This document shows positions 7,445 to 16,823 of a stretch of DNA of 64,000 bases, in pieces. The stretch comes from Bacteroidota bacterium. GTDB taxonomy: Bacteria; Bacteroidota; Bacteroidia; Bacteroidales; UBA10428. A model generated the notes under the pieces. It did no database searches and had not been told where the DNA came from. It saw nothing but the letters and a program-made list of their open reading frames with translations. Numbering within the stretch: the first letter of the stretch is position 1; the number at the start of each line of letters is the position of its first letter. The stretch covers positions 1-64,000 of the forward strand of contig QKEH01000011.1 in the NCBI GenBank assembly GCA_003252385.1, written 5' to 3'. The position numbers and the translations under genes were made by a program.

Positions 7445-8038
7445 ATGGAAACACGAACAAAAATCTGCCCCGTATGGGTTGGCTACTTGTTGGCCAGTCC
7501 GTTGCGCCGGTTACAACAAAACCCGGAAAAGATTCTGGCCCCCTATATTCAACCCGGGTTTCAGGTTTTGGAAATTGGCCCGGCCATGGGGTTTTTTTCC
7601 CTGCCAATGGCCCGAATGCTTAACGGCGGAGGGAAGCTCTATTGTGCGGATATTCAGAAAAGTATGTTGGAAAAATTACAGGTGCGGGCCAAAAGGCAGG
7701 CTCTTGATGCCCGGATCGAATTGATTCATACCGATTCCAACTCGCTACAAATCCGACATCTGGAAGATCGTATCGACTTTTGTCTACTGGCTTTTGTGGT
7801 ACATGAAGTGCCCCGACCGATGCAACTTTTTATGGAGCTAGCCGCAGCGCTAAAGCCGGGAGCTAAAATACTTTTTATTGAACCCAAAGGGCATGTTACC
7901 CGAATCCAATGGGAACGTTCACTGGAGTTGGCGCAACAAAGTGGTTTCTGCGTGGTGCATTCCGGAAGCAAAAAAGGATCGTGGGTGGGAACCCTGGTAA
8001 AGGCAGGCGCAGTAGATCTACCACGGAACAAAGCCTAA
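7445..8038 (+). CDS. Class I SAM-dependent methyltransferase
   Basis: A 197-residue Rossmann-fold methyltransferase of the UbiE/methyltransf_11 type. Motif I is VLEIGPAMGFFS (about residues 40-51), with an acidic residue ending the next strand (LYCADIQ), then IELIHTDSNSL (motif II region) and LKPGAKILFIEPKGH (post-II/III). It uses S-adenosylmethionine; the acceptor substrate cannot be told from sequence. The start METRTKICPVW is preceded by coding-poor sequence from the element junction. No operon partner follows: the next gene is a Nif11-type leader peptide 378 bases downstream, with no evidence that they act together. It is the first chromosomal gene right of the element. Confidence 0.85.
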   Translation: METRTKICPVWVGYLLASPLRRLQQNPEKILAPYIQPGFQVLEIGPAMGFFSLPMARMLNGGGKLYCADIQKSMLEKLQVRAKRQALDARIELIHTDSNSLQIRHLEDRIDFCLLAFVVHEVPRPMQLFMELAAALKPGAKILFIEPKGHVTRIQWERSLELAQQSGFCVVHSGSKKGSWVGTLVKAGAVDLPRNKA

Positions 8039-8415
8039 CCCGGTGCCATACTGATTTCAGTTGGGTATTTCGTTTGATTTCATTTCTATTTCAGAAAGTT
8101 TTACAGTATCTGATCAACTGCTATATACCTGCAGCGACCGATCCTGGGTTCAGTACGTTGAATGCTTTTCTATTGGAATGTTGGATTGGGCATGATGGGC
8201 TTCAAGCAAGCTGCGATCCATTCTGTTATCTGGATCACCCATGAACAGGTACACTCCGGAAACCCGCCGAATCCGGAACGAATATCACCCGTTATTTAAA
8301 ACCGTTATACATTGAAATCATATAGCCGGTAATAGTGTATAATGTGTAAGATAAAGTTGCGTAAATGTTAGAATATGTCGAAATTTGCAGCATATAACTT
8401 TTAAAAGCTAAGGCC
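8039..8415. other. Gene-free stretch upstream of the Nif11-type gene
   Basis: No convincing gene or RNA is seen over 377 bases. The last 100 bases are AT-rich and probably hold the promoter of the next gene: TAAAGTTG at about 8351-8358 differs by one base from the Bacteroidota -7 box TAnnTTTG, and AAGG at 8410-8413 lies just before the ATG at 8416. Confidence 0.4.
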
Positions 8416-8634
8416 ATGTCGATAAAAAGTGTAGAAGATTTACTTATCCGGGGAGGTAAAGATCAGGCATTCCGTGCCAAGTACAACTCAGCCCCCAGCA
8501 AGGAAGAATTTGTGAAACGTGCTGCAGATGATGGATACGAATTTACCGTAGATGAACTGATTAAGGTCATCAACGAAGCAGGGGATACTTTTGAGTCATA
8601 TGGCAATCCACCCAAACGCAGTATTTGGTGGTAG
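8416..8634 (+). CDS. Nif11-type leader peptide, possible RiPP precursor
   Basis: A 72-residue protein. Residues 4-50 follow the Nif11 (N11P leader) pattern: a first helix (SVEDLLIRGGKDQAFRAKY), SAPSKEEFVKRAADDGYEFT, and VDELIKVI. Nif11-type leaders guide modification enzymes to a C-terminal core in ribosomally made natural products; others are stand-alone proteins of unknown role. Here the leader could end after INEAG, leaving a short tail DTFESYGNPPKRSIWW that is rich in aromatic residues and Pro and has no Cys. No lanthionine synthetase, cyclodehydratase, radical SAM maturase or peptidase-ABC transporter is adjacent, so the precursor role is unproven. Start is the ATG at 8416 behind AAGG. 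Confidence 0.7.
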   Translation: MSIKSVEDLLIRGGKDQAFRAKYNSAPSKEEFVKRAADDGYEFTVDELIKVINEAGDTFESYGNPPKRSIWW

Positions 8635-9146
8635 CGGGGGTTTGCGGATAAACACACTTTTTGGCGCAAACTCCAACCTTTACCAGCAGAGAAACTGTCA
8701 GGGGGTTGGTAGTTAATTTCCTGTTCAGGAGATCGTGGGCAAGAGCCTGGGGATGTTTTCTGATCCATAGCTAATGTGTTAGCCAAGGATAAGTATCGAC
8801 CATGTATTAGAAGCAAAATCCTATCGGAATATTCGAAATTTTGAGTTAACTTAAGGAATGTTAGCCGGATGCAGGGTAGGGTAGCTGCTCTAGAATCCCT
8901 CTTGAGTCTGCATGCTCTGAGTCACCTGTAGGGGGTTTGCAATTTGTTCCCTCTTCAGGTGGTTCAGGGAGCGTCAGGACGTGGATCAATGAATGGGGTT
9001 GTGGACGGCACCATTAGGAGCAGAGTAAGTCAGGTAATGGCATCAAATTGCTGATTTCGATTCCAATGGGCTTCCAAACTGTACAGCACATTCATGGAAA
9101 TACCATTGCACCGGGGGGTTAAACAAAACATCGTTAAACAGCTGGT
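8635..9146. other. 512-base gene-free region
   Basis: No gene is supported on either strand. Right after the Nif11-type gene is a seven-pair hairpin GTTTGCG/CGCAAAC (8640-8646 and 8665-8671), but its T run lies in the loop, so it is not a classical terminator. The rest has frequent stops in all frames and may be decayed sequence. No promoter for the response regulator could be assigned with confidence. Confidence 0.4.
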
Positions 9147-9527
9147 ATGGTCGAGTTAATCAAAGTTTTGTATGTCGATGATGATCCGGTGAATCTGGAT
9201 GTATTCCGTTTGCAACTTAGGGGGAACTACGATATTTATACCGCCGACTCAGGAAAAGAAGGTTTGGATATACTGCATAACCAGCCCAACATCCGCGTAA
9301 TCATCAGTGACATGCGCATGCCCGAAATGGACGGGTTACAATTTGTTCGGGAAGCCAAACGGCTCATGCCCCATATCTCGTGCTTTATACTCACTGCTTT
9401 TGATATTACCGAAGAGATTCAGGAAGCCCTGGATAACAAAACGATATGCTATTGTTTCCGGAAACCGTTTAGCCGTCATGAAATAAATAGTATTCTGGAA
9501 GAGGTGAAAAAAGGCAAAATTTGTTAG
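9147..9527 (+). CDS. Stand-alone response regulator receiver protein
   Basis: A 126-residue single-domain CheY-type receiver. The acidic pocket is VLYVDDDPVN (about residues 8-17), the phospho-acceptor Asp is in VIISDMRMPEMDG (about residue 55), followed by the conserved Thr in FILTAFD and Lys in CFRKPF. There is no output domain. It receives phosphate from a histidine kinase and acts by protein contact. The variant DMRMPEMDG is typical of receivers next to HD-GYP or GGDEF regulators, but none is beside it. It lies 86 bases upstream of the sugar kinase gene on the same strand. The hybrid kinase at 16824-19637 has its own receivers, so the cognate kinase is unknown. Confidence 0.9.
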   Translation: MVELIKVLYVDDDPVNLDVFRLQLRGNYDIYTADSGKEGLDILHNQPNIRVIISDMRMPEMDGLQFVREAKRLMPHISCFILTAFDITEEIQEALDNKTICYCFRKPFSRHEINSILEEVKKGKIC

Positions 9528-9613
9528 CTTCGAACCCATTATCAGGGTTCCCGGTAAGGTGAACGGGAGCACAAAGAAGAGTTCAGATCATCAAAACTAA
9601 CAAATAAAACACC

Positions 9614-10612
9614 ATGAGAATAACTGGTTTGGGCAACGCCCTGGTTGATGTGTTGGTGCAGCTTCAGAATGAAGCCATCGTAGAACGCCTGGGTTACCCG
9701 AAGGGCAGTATGCAACTTATTGGATCGGATGAAGTTCCTCATATTACCCAACATATTTCTGATCTGCCTTCGCTGATGGTTTCCGGCGGATCGGCAGCCA
9801 ATACCATTCATGGCCTGGCCTGCCTGGGTACCTCCACCGGGTTTATCGGGAAGGTAGGAAAGGACGACCTGGGAGCCTTTTATGCCCAGGATTTGCAGGA
9901 TGCCGGTGTGGCCTGTACCCTGCTTACTTCCAAGACGGTTACCGGACAAGCCTACACCCTCATCACCCCCGATACAGAACGTACCTTTGCCACGTTCCTG
10001 GGTGCGGCGGTGGAGATGGTGGCAGCCGAACTCAACGAAAGCAACCTGAAGCCTTTCGACCTGGTGCATATTGAAGGCTACCTGGTGCAAAACACCGAGC
10101 TGATTGAGAAAGCACTTAAAATGGCCAAAGCCCTCCAGATGAAGGTTTCGCTGGATTTGGCCAGCTTCAATGTGGTGGAAGCCAACCTGGAATTCCTGCA
10201 ACGGGTAATCCCTCAATATGTGGATATAGTATTTGCCAATGAGGAGGAAGCCAAAGCCTATACCGGGCAAACACCGGAGGAGGCTCTGCTTGCCCTAAGT
10301 GAAAGTGTGGACATTGCCGTAGTAAAAATTGGCAAAGCAGGTTCGTTAATCCGTTCGCAAGGTATTACCACGACAGTGGGCATTATTCCGGTTCAGGCCC
10401 TGGACACCACAGGTGCCGGCGATGCTTATGCAGCCGGATTTCTGCATGGTTTAGACCGGGGCGTTAGTTTGAAACAGTGTGGCGAACTGGGCGCCCTGTT
10501 GGCCGGAACTGCCATTGAAAATTACGGAGCCCGAATTCCCATAGACCGTTGGCCGGGGGTCCTGGAAAAGGCAAGGGTGATTCTTCAGGATAAACATACC
10601 TTGAACCCGTAG
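9614..10612 (+). CDS. PfkB-family kinase, adenosine kinase-like
   Basis: A 332-residue ribokinase/PfkB-family sugar kinase. The N-terminus has GLGNALVDVLV, then GGSAANTIHGLACLG (substrate-binding signature 1), FIGKVGKDDLG, and the C-terminal signature DTTGAGDAYAAGFL, with the Asp as catalytic base and GAG as anion hole. The overall pattern, with GNALVD and GGSAANT, is closest to adenosine kinase-type members of Bacteroidota, which phosphorylate adenosine or a related nucleoside with ATP. The exact substrate cannot be fixed from sequence. It converges with the fumarase gene; a large hairpin lies between them. Confidence 0.88.
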   Translation: MRITGLGNALVDVLVQLQNEAIVERLGYPKGSMQLIGSDEVPHITQHISDLPSLMVSGGSAANTIHGLACLGTSTGFIGKVGKDDLGAFYAQDLQDAGVACTLLTSKTVTGQAYTLITPDTERTFATFLGAAVEMVAAELNESNLKPFDLVHIEGYLVQNTELIEKALKMAKALQMKVSLDLASFNVVEANLEFLQRVIPQYVDIVFANEEEAKAYTGQTPEEALLALSESVDIAVVKIGKAGSLIRSQGITTTVGIIPVQALDTTGAGDAYAAGFLHGLDRGVSLKQCGELGALLAGTAIENYGARIPIDRWPGVLEKARVILQDKHTLNP

Positions 10613-10644
10613 CAGGTTAAACCCAACTAATACCTGAAACCACT

Positions 10645-10704
10645 GCATCAGATCATAGCTTTCTCTCATGGGCATAAACTCTTGCCATGAGGTTGATCTG
10701 CTGC
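10645..10704. terminator. Long hairpin between convergent kinase and fumarase genes
   Basis: Outer arms CAGATCA (10649-10655) and TGATCTG (10694-10700) enclose an inner stem CTCATGGGCA/TGCCATGAG with one bulged base. There is no strong T run on either side, so factor-independent termination would be weak. Its place between two convergent genes suggests transcript-end protection or bidirectional termination. Confidence 0.45.
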
Positions 10705-10827
10705 CTACCATTCAAGCATTAGGGTTCATCCGGCAATTAGAAATCCACGGAACACGCAATGCACCCATCTGTCTGAGACTTTAATCGGTGGGTTACTCTA
10801 TGTATAAGTTCTTCTTGTAACCTGGCT

Positions 10828-12456
10828 TTACCTCGGTTTCAGAGCCACCTTAAAAAAGTCGTTCCCCTTATTATCCACCAGGATGAAGGCAGGGAAGTTG
10901 ACCACTTCAATTTTCCAGATGGCTTCCATGCCCAGCTCGGGGTACTCGAGCAGTTCCACCTGGGTAATATTATTTTGTGCCAGCAGGGCGGCAGGGCCAC
11001 CTATGCTGCCCAGGTAAAAGCCACCGTGCTTTTTACAGGCATCGGTAACCATCTGGTCGCGGTTGCCCTTGGCGAGCATAATCAGGCTGCCCCCGTTGGC
11101 CTGGAAGAGGTCTACATAGGAGTCCATACGCCCGGCGGTGGTGGGGCCAAACGAACCCGACGGCATGCCTTCGGGGGTTTTAGCCGGGCCGGCGTAGTAA
11201 ATCGGGTGGTTTTTAATATAGTCGGGCAGACCCTTGCCGGTATCGAGGCGTTCCTTGAGTTTGGCGTGGGCAATATCGCGACCTACCACAATGGTACCGT
11301 TGAGCGACAGACGGGTGGCCACGGGGTATTTGTCGAGTTCGGCCAGTACTTCGGCTATGGGGCGGTTCAGGTCAATTTGCACTACTTCGCCTTCGCCGGC
11401 TTGCCGCAATTCTTCAGGGATAAAGCGCCCCGGATGTTCTTCGAGGCGTTCCACCCAGATGCCTTCCTTATTGATTTTGGCTTTAATGTTCCGGTCGGCT
11501 GAGCAGGAAACCCCCAAACCAACCGGGCACGAAGCACCGTGACGGGGCAGGCGGATGATGCGTACATCGTACGCAAAGTACTTTCCTCCGAATTGGGCAC
11601 CAATGCCCACTTCGTAGGCCAGGCGGAGCACTTTTTGTTCCAGTTCGGTATCGCGGAAGGCTTGTCCTCCGTCATTACCCTGTGTGGGCAGGCTGTCGAG
11701 GTATTTGGCCGATGCCAGTTTTACGGTTTTAAGGTTCATTTCGGCCGAAGTTCCGCCAATGACAAAGGCCAGGTGGTAGGGGGGACATGCCGCTGTGCCC
11801 AGGCTCTTCATTTTGGCAACGATAAATTTCTCGAGGCTGTCGGGGTTGAGCAGCGCCTTGGTTTCCTGGTAGAGGTAGGTTTTGTTGGCCGATCCGCCGC
11901 CCTTGGCCATAAACAGGAATTTGTACTCACTACCCTCAACGGCGGCCAGATCAATCTGGGCCGGAAGGTTGGTACCCGAGTTTTTTTCGGTGTACATGTC
12001 CAGCGGAATGGTTTGAGAGTAGCGTAGGTTTTCGCCGGTGTAGGTTTGGTAAATCCCCTGGGAGAGGGCTTCGGCATCGTTGCCTTCGGTCCAAACCTGC
12101 TGACCTTTCTTGCCCATCACAATGGCCGTGCCGGTATCCTGGCAGAAGGGGAGCACGCCTTTGGCTGCCACTTCGGCATTGCGCAGCATGGTAAGGGCCA
12201 CGTACTGGTCGTTTTCGCTGGCTTCGGGGTCGCGGAGTACTGCCGCAGTTTGTTCGTGATGGGCAGTACGCAGCAGGAAGGAACAATCGCGCATGGCAGT
12301 TTTTGCCAGCAGGGTTAAGCCTTTTGGGTCGACTTTTAAAATTTCTTTGCCTTCGAATTCACTCACCGACACGTACTCCCTGGTTAGCTGGTAGTACTCG
12401 GTTGTATCTTTGCCCAAAGGAAAGGGCTCCTGGTATTGGAATCTGGGGGTAGCCAT
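10828..12456 (-). CDS. fumA: Class I fumarate hydratase (iron-sulfur)
   Basis: A 542-residue oxygen-sensitive, [4Fe-4S] fumarase (FumA/FumB type) that interconverts fumarate and malate. The N-terminal cluster domain includes [37 protein letters not shown] and [13 protein letters not shown], which carry the conserved cluster Cys residues. The C-terminal swivelling domain has [20 protein letters not shown] and [16 protein letters not shown]. Length is normal. In anaerobic Bacteroidota it works in the reductive branch that makes succinate; this fits the methylmalonyl-CoA mutase genes at 23-28 kb, which carry succinate toward propionate. It is transcribed alone; the ArsC-like gene lies 134 bases upstream on the same strand. 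Confidence 0.95.
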   Translation of the reverse strand: MATPRFQYQEPFPLGKDTTEYYQLTREYVSVSEFEGKEILKVDPKGLTLLAKTAMRDCSFLLRTAHHEQTAAVLRDPEASENDQYVALTMLRNAEVAAKGVLPFCQDTGTAIVMGKKGQQVWTEGNDAEALSQGIYQTYTGENLRYSQTIPLDMYTEKNSGTNLPAQIDLAAVEGSEYKFLFMAKGGGSANKTYLYQETKALLNPDSLEKFIVAKMKSLGTAACPPYHLAFVIGGTSAEMNLKTVKLASAKYLDSLPTQGNDGGQAFRDTELEQKVLRLAYEVGIGAQFGGKYFAYDVRIIRLPRHGASCPVGLGVSCSADRNIKAKINKEGIWVERLEEHPGRFIPEELRQAGEGEVVQIDLNRPIAEVLAELDKYPVATRLSLNGTIVVGRDIAHAKLKERLDTGKGLPDYIKNHPIYYAGPAKTPEGMPSGSFGPTTAGRMDSYVDLFQANGGSLIMLAKGNRDQMVTDACKKHGGFYLGSIGGPAALLAQNNITQVELLEYPELGMEAIWKIEVVNFPAFILVDNKGNDFFKVALKPR

Positions 12457-12589
12457 GGTGTGATATTTCTTAATAAGTACCGGGTGCAGTGCGGGTTTGC
12501 TCGCGGTACGGGTTCATTAAAGTTTAAGTTATTCAAGGTTGAAGGGATGTTCCGGATTGCCTATTCTTCCCAAACCGGGATACTTTCCT

Positions 12590-12931
12590 TTACAACAAAT
12601 CGTCGATGCGCTCCGGTGGTTGCGCCCACACTGCTTTATGCCTGGCAACCAGTATGGGGCGCTGCAGCAAACGCGGATTTTCAATCAGAATCTGTATCCA
12701 TTCCTCGCGGGTAAAGTTCTTTCCTTTGAGTTCTTTTTTATACAATTCTTCCTGGGTACGCAGCAGTTCCCGGGGTTCCTTGTGGGTTTTCAGCAGAATT
12801 TCTTCCAACATTTCCCGACTAAGACCTTCCTTAAGGTAATCGATCACTTCAAAATTTCCGGTTTTTGACCGGAGGTAGTCCAAGCCTTGCCGGCTCTTAC
12901 TGCAACGGGGATTGTGATAGAGTTTTAACAT
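12590..12931 (-). CDS. arsC: ArsC/Spx-family arsenate reductase-like protein
   Basis: A 113-residue thioredoxin-fold protein. The N-terminus LYHNPRCSKSRQGLDYL has the single catalytic Cys (about residue 10) of glutaredoxin-dependent ArsC, and NPRLLQRPILV near the C-terminus carries the Arg residues that bind the oxyanion and the cis-Pro. Arsenate reductases of this type reduce arsenate to arsenite with glutathione/glutaredoxin or another thiol. No other ars genes are near, so it may be a YffB/ArsC-like housekeeping thiol protein. Start is the ATG at 12929-12931. Confidence 0.85.
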   Translation of the reverse strand: MLKLYHNPRCSKSRQGLDYLRSKTGNFEVIDYLKEGLSREMLEEILLKTHKEPRELLRTQEELYKKELKGKNFTREEWIQILIENPRLLQRPILVARHKAVWAQPPERIDDLL

Positions 12932-13155
12932 ACTTCGGTTAATTGGTGATGGCGCAAAACCGTACAGGTGGTTTTTTAATCTTTTGGTGAGCCTCGTGTG
13001 GTAGTAGCCTGTTGAAATTCAATCCGGGGGGCTGATAAAAACCCTCCCGATTTTCAATCTCCCAGTAAGTAGGGATTGAGGGCCGCATGCATTCACTGGC
13101 AAGCTTACCGATGTAAAGATTGGTAAAAAACGGTTCACATAAAAGATTTTTCGGC

Positions 13156-15957
13156 TTACAGGGGTGTTCGGAACAGTAAAAATTCTAGACTGGACGATCC
13201 CAATTCGATTCGGTAGGCATAGCGCAAGCCCATTTCAAAACGGGGCAGGAGGCGGAACGCATTGAATTCAAAATTCAGGTCGACTCCTACGGAACTGAAG
13301 GATTCCCACTGGTAACCCTGAGCCTGTCCGTAGTCGGCAAACAGGGTGCCGTGAATTTGGGGAATATAGAGCACCGGGCCCAAACGAATATCGGGGTAGC
13401 CTAGGGGCAGGGTATAAGCTATGGAGGCATGGTATTTCTGCTTGCTTGCTATTTTGCCATAGCCTTTCACAAAGGCAATTTCCGTTGGAAGCGAATATAC
13501 GCCGGTTTGAAAATCCAGGCTTCGTGCTTCGTAACCGCCTTGCAGTTGCAGCGAATGGTGTTTCAGTATACCCGGGAAATAAAGTTGCCCTTCGGCTGCC
13601 AGCAGGTAGTTTTTGTCCGGAGTTAACCACGATCCCACGCGCAGCGCCTGCCCAAAGCGCGAATACAAATCACGGGGCGCCTGTTGGAGCAGGCGGTGGG
13701 CATCCAGTTCCAGGTTCAGTCCGTCAAAGCGGTAGGAATCGCGCATGGAATCAGCGGGGGCATCCATTTTTTGATAGATGGAAAGATAGCTGGCTCCTAC
13801 TTTCAACCGATTATCGTACACTCCGCTGGAAAAATTGAACGGCAGAGTAACGCCGGCTCCCCAGCTTTGCTCCTGAAAGCCATACAGGGTATCCCGGGTA
13901 TTGGGGTACAATCCATTGGCATAACTCTGGCCCAGCGCCCCGGTAAGTTGAATTACCGGAAAATACCGGGCATATTCCAGATTCACATATTCGCTGGTGG
14001 CTTCGTCCCGGGGAAAGTAATTCAGACCGGCAGTGAGCGATGTGGTATTTAGAAAATCGTTGGAATGCACCTTGTAGCCTATACCATTGGGCACCAGGCT
14101 GGGGCTCCAGCTGTGTACATGAATGGCTTTGAGCAGGGGATGGTAGTTGCGTATCTGGTACGTAGCGCTGCGATCGGTTATTTCCGTACTGTCGGCAAAT
14201 AAATTTCCATAGCGTTGCTGCGCTACCAGAGCATCTACCATGGGGCCATTAGTGGGGTCTGCCACGGTGATTTCTTTCCAGTCTGCCGCATTTATTTTGA
14301 TACGGGCAATGGAGTATCCCTGGGTGGTATAATCCTGAAAAGCCATCTGCCCCAGGTATACGCTGGCATTATAGATTCCGTATTTACCGGCTGCCACCCG
14401 ATATTCTTTTTGGGTATCGGGTTGTATGGCGAAAAGGGCATCCACTCCCTCGTAACTGGCATTGTATACCACATAGGAGCCGAAAAATACCGGCGACGAA
14501 ATGACCCGGGTTCGCCAGGGCAGCAGGGAGCGAAACGAACCGTTGCCCGGTTCCCAAAGGGTGAGGTTCATCTCCTGACCACGGGTTTGGGCAAAAACTA
14601 CCTGCGATCCGTTTTCGGACCAGGAAGGCATGCGGGCAAACGCATTATCGGGTACGGGAATCTGCTGCAGAAGCGTTCCATTCCGGGCATCGAGCATCAC
14701 CAGGTTGCACTGCATGGTTTCGGTATATTCCACAGCTACAATGCGGTCGCCCTGTGGCGACAGAGCAGGGGCAAAATACTTTTGTTTGTGGGTTAGTTTA
14801 CGTTGTTGGTTGGTTTTTGGATCGTAGATCACAATATCGGAGTAGGAGCGTTCGCCCCAGCGAATATCGCTGGTTACCGTCGACCATACTACTTGTTCGC
14901 CGTTGGAGTGGATTCGATCTACCGGATCCAGACCGGTAAGTTCCTCTTCACGGCCGTTTTGCAGCCGACAAAGGGTGGCAATATCATCCAGCCCGTACTT
15001 CAGGCAAAGTATACTGCCGTCGGCGCATTCAAAGGGATACTGATAGTGGGTATAACCCTTCCGGGGATGGTTGAAGGTCTCAAACTTCGTGATCTCCTGC
15101 TGGCGGGCGTTTTTGGCCCATATCGAATTGTAGGTGGAAAGTACCATTTGGTAATTTCGGCTAAAACGAACTCCGGTGTATTTTTTTATGCTTCGCGTAA
15201 AGGCGTAGGGCCAAAAAGAAAAACGACTGGAACGGGTCATGATCTGATCCCAGGTTTCCAGCCCATAGGCAGCCTTTAACCCCGAGCAAAGGGTGTAACC
15301 CAGGTAGTAGTGGTTGGGAACAAAATCTCTGTAAGAACCCAGGTAAGCCTTGTCGTACGAGTAGCGTATGTTTTCCAGCTCCATAGCCCGCTCCGGGGTA
15401 CTAAAGGCGGGCAGGCGTCCACGGCCCCCTGCCGAATAAACCGTTTCGGACCAAATGGCATCGCCCTCGAACATCCACATCGGCGTAGACCAAATGGTAA
15501 GTACACCCTGACCTTGTTCCCCAAAAATGGTTTTTGCCCAATTGGTGAAATGATCGTTGAGTTTTTCGAACTGCACGTAATGGCGGTATTCGTGTATGGC
15601 AAGAGCCTGCATCCATTCCATGCCTCCAATAAGATTGGCATCCTGCATGGGGGTGGTGTAAAATACCGAATGGGTAGGTGCCAGGGAAACACTCCCGTTG
15701 GAAATCACCGACTGGTTCATGAGTACCACCGGAAGGCGTTTTGAGGGGTAGCACAGGGTGGAACTTACCGGCTGGTAAACGTGTTCCAGTAAGTTGGCCG
15801 TTTCCACGGCTTTATCTTGTATTTGTGATGGAGCAATCAGCTTAAAATGCGGGGTCTTCACTTCCATCCAGTCTACCGATGAGGGAACCTGGTTTTGTGC
15901 CAGGCTATTCACTACGAGAGTGCTGCTTGCAATTAGAGCCAGTACCTGTAATTTCAT
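13156..15957 (-). CDS. Secreted metalloprotease-like / beta-propeller / outer-membrane barrel protein
   Basis: A 933-residue exported protein (signal peptide about residues 1-21, ending NSLAQ). An N-terminal peptidase MA-like region has HEYRH (H122, E123, H126) and, some 50 residues on, WMFEGDAIWSE, which would give the third zinc ligand and follows the gluzincin pattern. The middle (about residues 290-560) has TolB/WD40-like blades, for example ALSPQGDRIVAVEY and MPSWSENGSQVVFAQT. The last third has alternating beta strands with aromatic ends and finishes ...LEFLLFRTPL, as in 16-stranded or BamA-like barrels. It could be a surface-anchored protease. It precedes no obvious partner and follows a small outer-membrane protein gene by 3 bases. 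Confidence 0.65.
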   Translation of the reverse strand: MKLQVLALIASSTLVVNSLAQNQVPSSVDWMEVKTPHFKLIAPSQIQDKAVETANLLEHVYQPVSSTLCYPSKRLPVVLMNQSVISNGSVSLAPTHSVFYTTPMQDANLIGGMEWMQALAIHEYRHYVQFEKLNDHFTNWAKTIFGEQGQGVLTIWSTPMWMFEGDAIWSETVYSAGGRGRLPAFSTPERAMELENIRYSYDKAYLGSYRDFVPNHYYLGYTLCSGLKAAYGLETWDQIMTRSSRFSFWPYAFTRSIKKYTGVRFSRNYQMVLSTYNSIWAKNARQQEITKFETFNHPRKGYTHYQYPFECADGSILCLKYGLDDIATLCRLQNGREEELTGLDPVDRIHSNGEQVVWSTVTSDIRWGERSYSDIVIYDPKTNQQRKLTHKQKYFAPALSPQGDRIVAVEYTETMQCNLVMLDARNGTLLQQIPVPDNAFARMPSWSENGSQVVFAQTRGQEMNLTLWEPGNGSFRSLLPWRTRVISSPVFFGSYVVYNASYEGVDALFAIQPDTQKEYRVAAGKYGIYNASVYLGQMAFQDYTTQGYSIARIKINAADWKEITVADPTNGPMVDALVAQQRYGNLFADSTEITDRSATYQIRNYHPLLKAIHVHSWSPSLVPNGIGYKVHSNDFLNTTSLTAGLNYFPRDEATSEYVNLEYARYFPVIQLTGALGQSYANGLYPNTRDTLYGFQEQSWGAGVTLPFNFSSGVYDNRLKVGASYLSIYQKMDAPADSMRDSYRFDGLNLELDAHRLLQQAPRDLYSRFGQALRVGSWLTPDKNYLLAAEGQLYFPGILKHHSLQLQGGYEARSLDFQTGVYSLPTEIAFVKGYGKIASKQKYHASIAYTLPLGYPDIRLGPVLYIPQIHGTLFADYGQAQGYQWESFSSVGVDLNFEFNAFRLLPRFEMGLRYAYRIELGSSSLEFLLFRTPL

Positions 15958-15960
15958 GGC

Positions 15961-16575
15961 CTATTCAATTCCAAAAGTTAGTCCCAGCCCAATCACCAGC
16001 CCTCCCGGAGTCATAAAATCCATTAATAGTTTAGAATCATCAGTGAGTTCGACGTCAGGATCCTTCACCTTATACAGCTTGGAATTAAAGGGTATGGAAT
16101 AGCCCAATTCCAGATTGATACGGGCGACACGGAACAGGCGGAAATCGTAACCTACGGCCAATGCCAGGTTATTAGCCCGATACAAATCCACGGTAACGTC
16201 TTCGGTTTTTTCGCCCGATTGTTCGGTTTGGAGTGGCAGGTCAATATTTTGTGCTCCTGCAGCGGAGGTAAAGCTGGCACCGCAGTACATCTTATAGGGA
16301 TATTGGCGATGGTACCGGAACCCGATGGCCGACTTCACGCCCCAGTTCCCCAGGCCCAGGCCGCCATTAATGGAGAAACCTTTTTGCAGGGGCAGTTCTG
16401 CCACAATGCCGAGTAACCCGCAATTGTTATTAATTCCCGTTCCGAGGCCCAGAAAGAAGCGCCGGTCGACGGGTTCGGGAGTTTCCGATTCGGGGTTATG
16501 TACTTCGTATTGTGCTGATACGGTATACGACGATACAAAAAGGGCAATCAGCAGCAGGGGGAGTTTTTTTTTCAT
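15961..16575 (-). CDS. Small outer-membrane beta-barrel protein
   Basis: A 204-residue protein with signal peptide (MKKKLPLLLIALFVSSYTVSA) and a beta-barrel-like remainder: alternating hydrophobic strands with repeated GLG and aromatic residues (FFLGLGTGI, FSINGGLGLGNWG, LVIGLGLTFGIE at the end). It resembles the outer membrane protein beta-barrel families of Bacteroidota. Its stop is 3 bases before the start of the large metalloprotease-like gene, so the two are an operon and the product may help it fold or anchor. The function is otherwise unknown. Confidence 0.7.
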   Translation of the reverse strand: MKKKLPLLLIALFVSSYTVSAQYEVHNPESETPEPVDRRFFLGLGTGINNNCGLLGIVAELPLQKGFSINGGLGLGNWGVKSAIGFRYHRQYPYKMYCGASFTSAAGAQNIDLPLQTEQSGEKTEDVTVDLYRANNLALAVGYDFRLFRVARINLELGYSIPFNSKLYKVKDPDVELTDDSKLLMDFMTPGGLVIGLGLTFGIE

Positions 16576-16823
16576 GGTGAGTGAGCATAACTGGTTAACA
16601 GGTCGAATATAGATATAAAAGACATAGGGTGAAAGGGAGGTTCCTAATTTTAGGCGTTCGGGGCATGCGATTTGAGTTTGCGCTGGCAGTCCTGCAGACT
16701 GCTGGGAAGCGGGATGGTTTCGCAGTGGGTTTTACCTAGAGAAGTGGCCTAATGGACGGACCCGGGTACCCCCTTTTCCATGAGGGCAGGTTTGGGGCTA
16801 AAACAACAGGTATCTAAACGCCA

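Noticed and set aside
7445-8634. Methyltransferase and Nif11-type gene as one RiPP gene cluster
   Set aside because: They are separated by 378 gene-free bases, and the methyltransferase is of a general type; nothing shows that they act together.
13023-13052. G/C-rich hairpin between the metalloprotease-like gene and the ArsC-like gene
   Set aside because: The stem has mismatches and the T stretch lies in the loop, so a terminator call is not supported.
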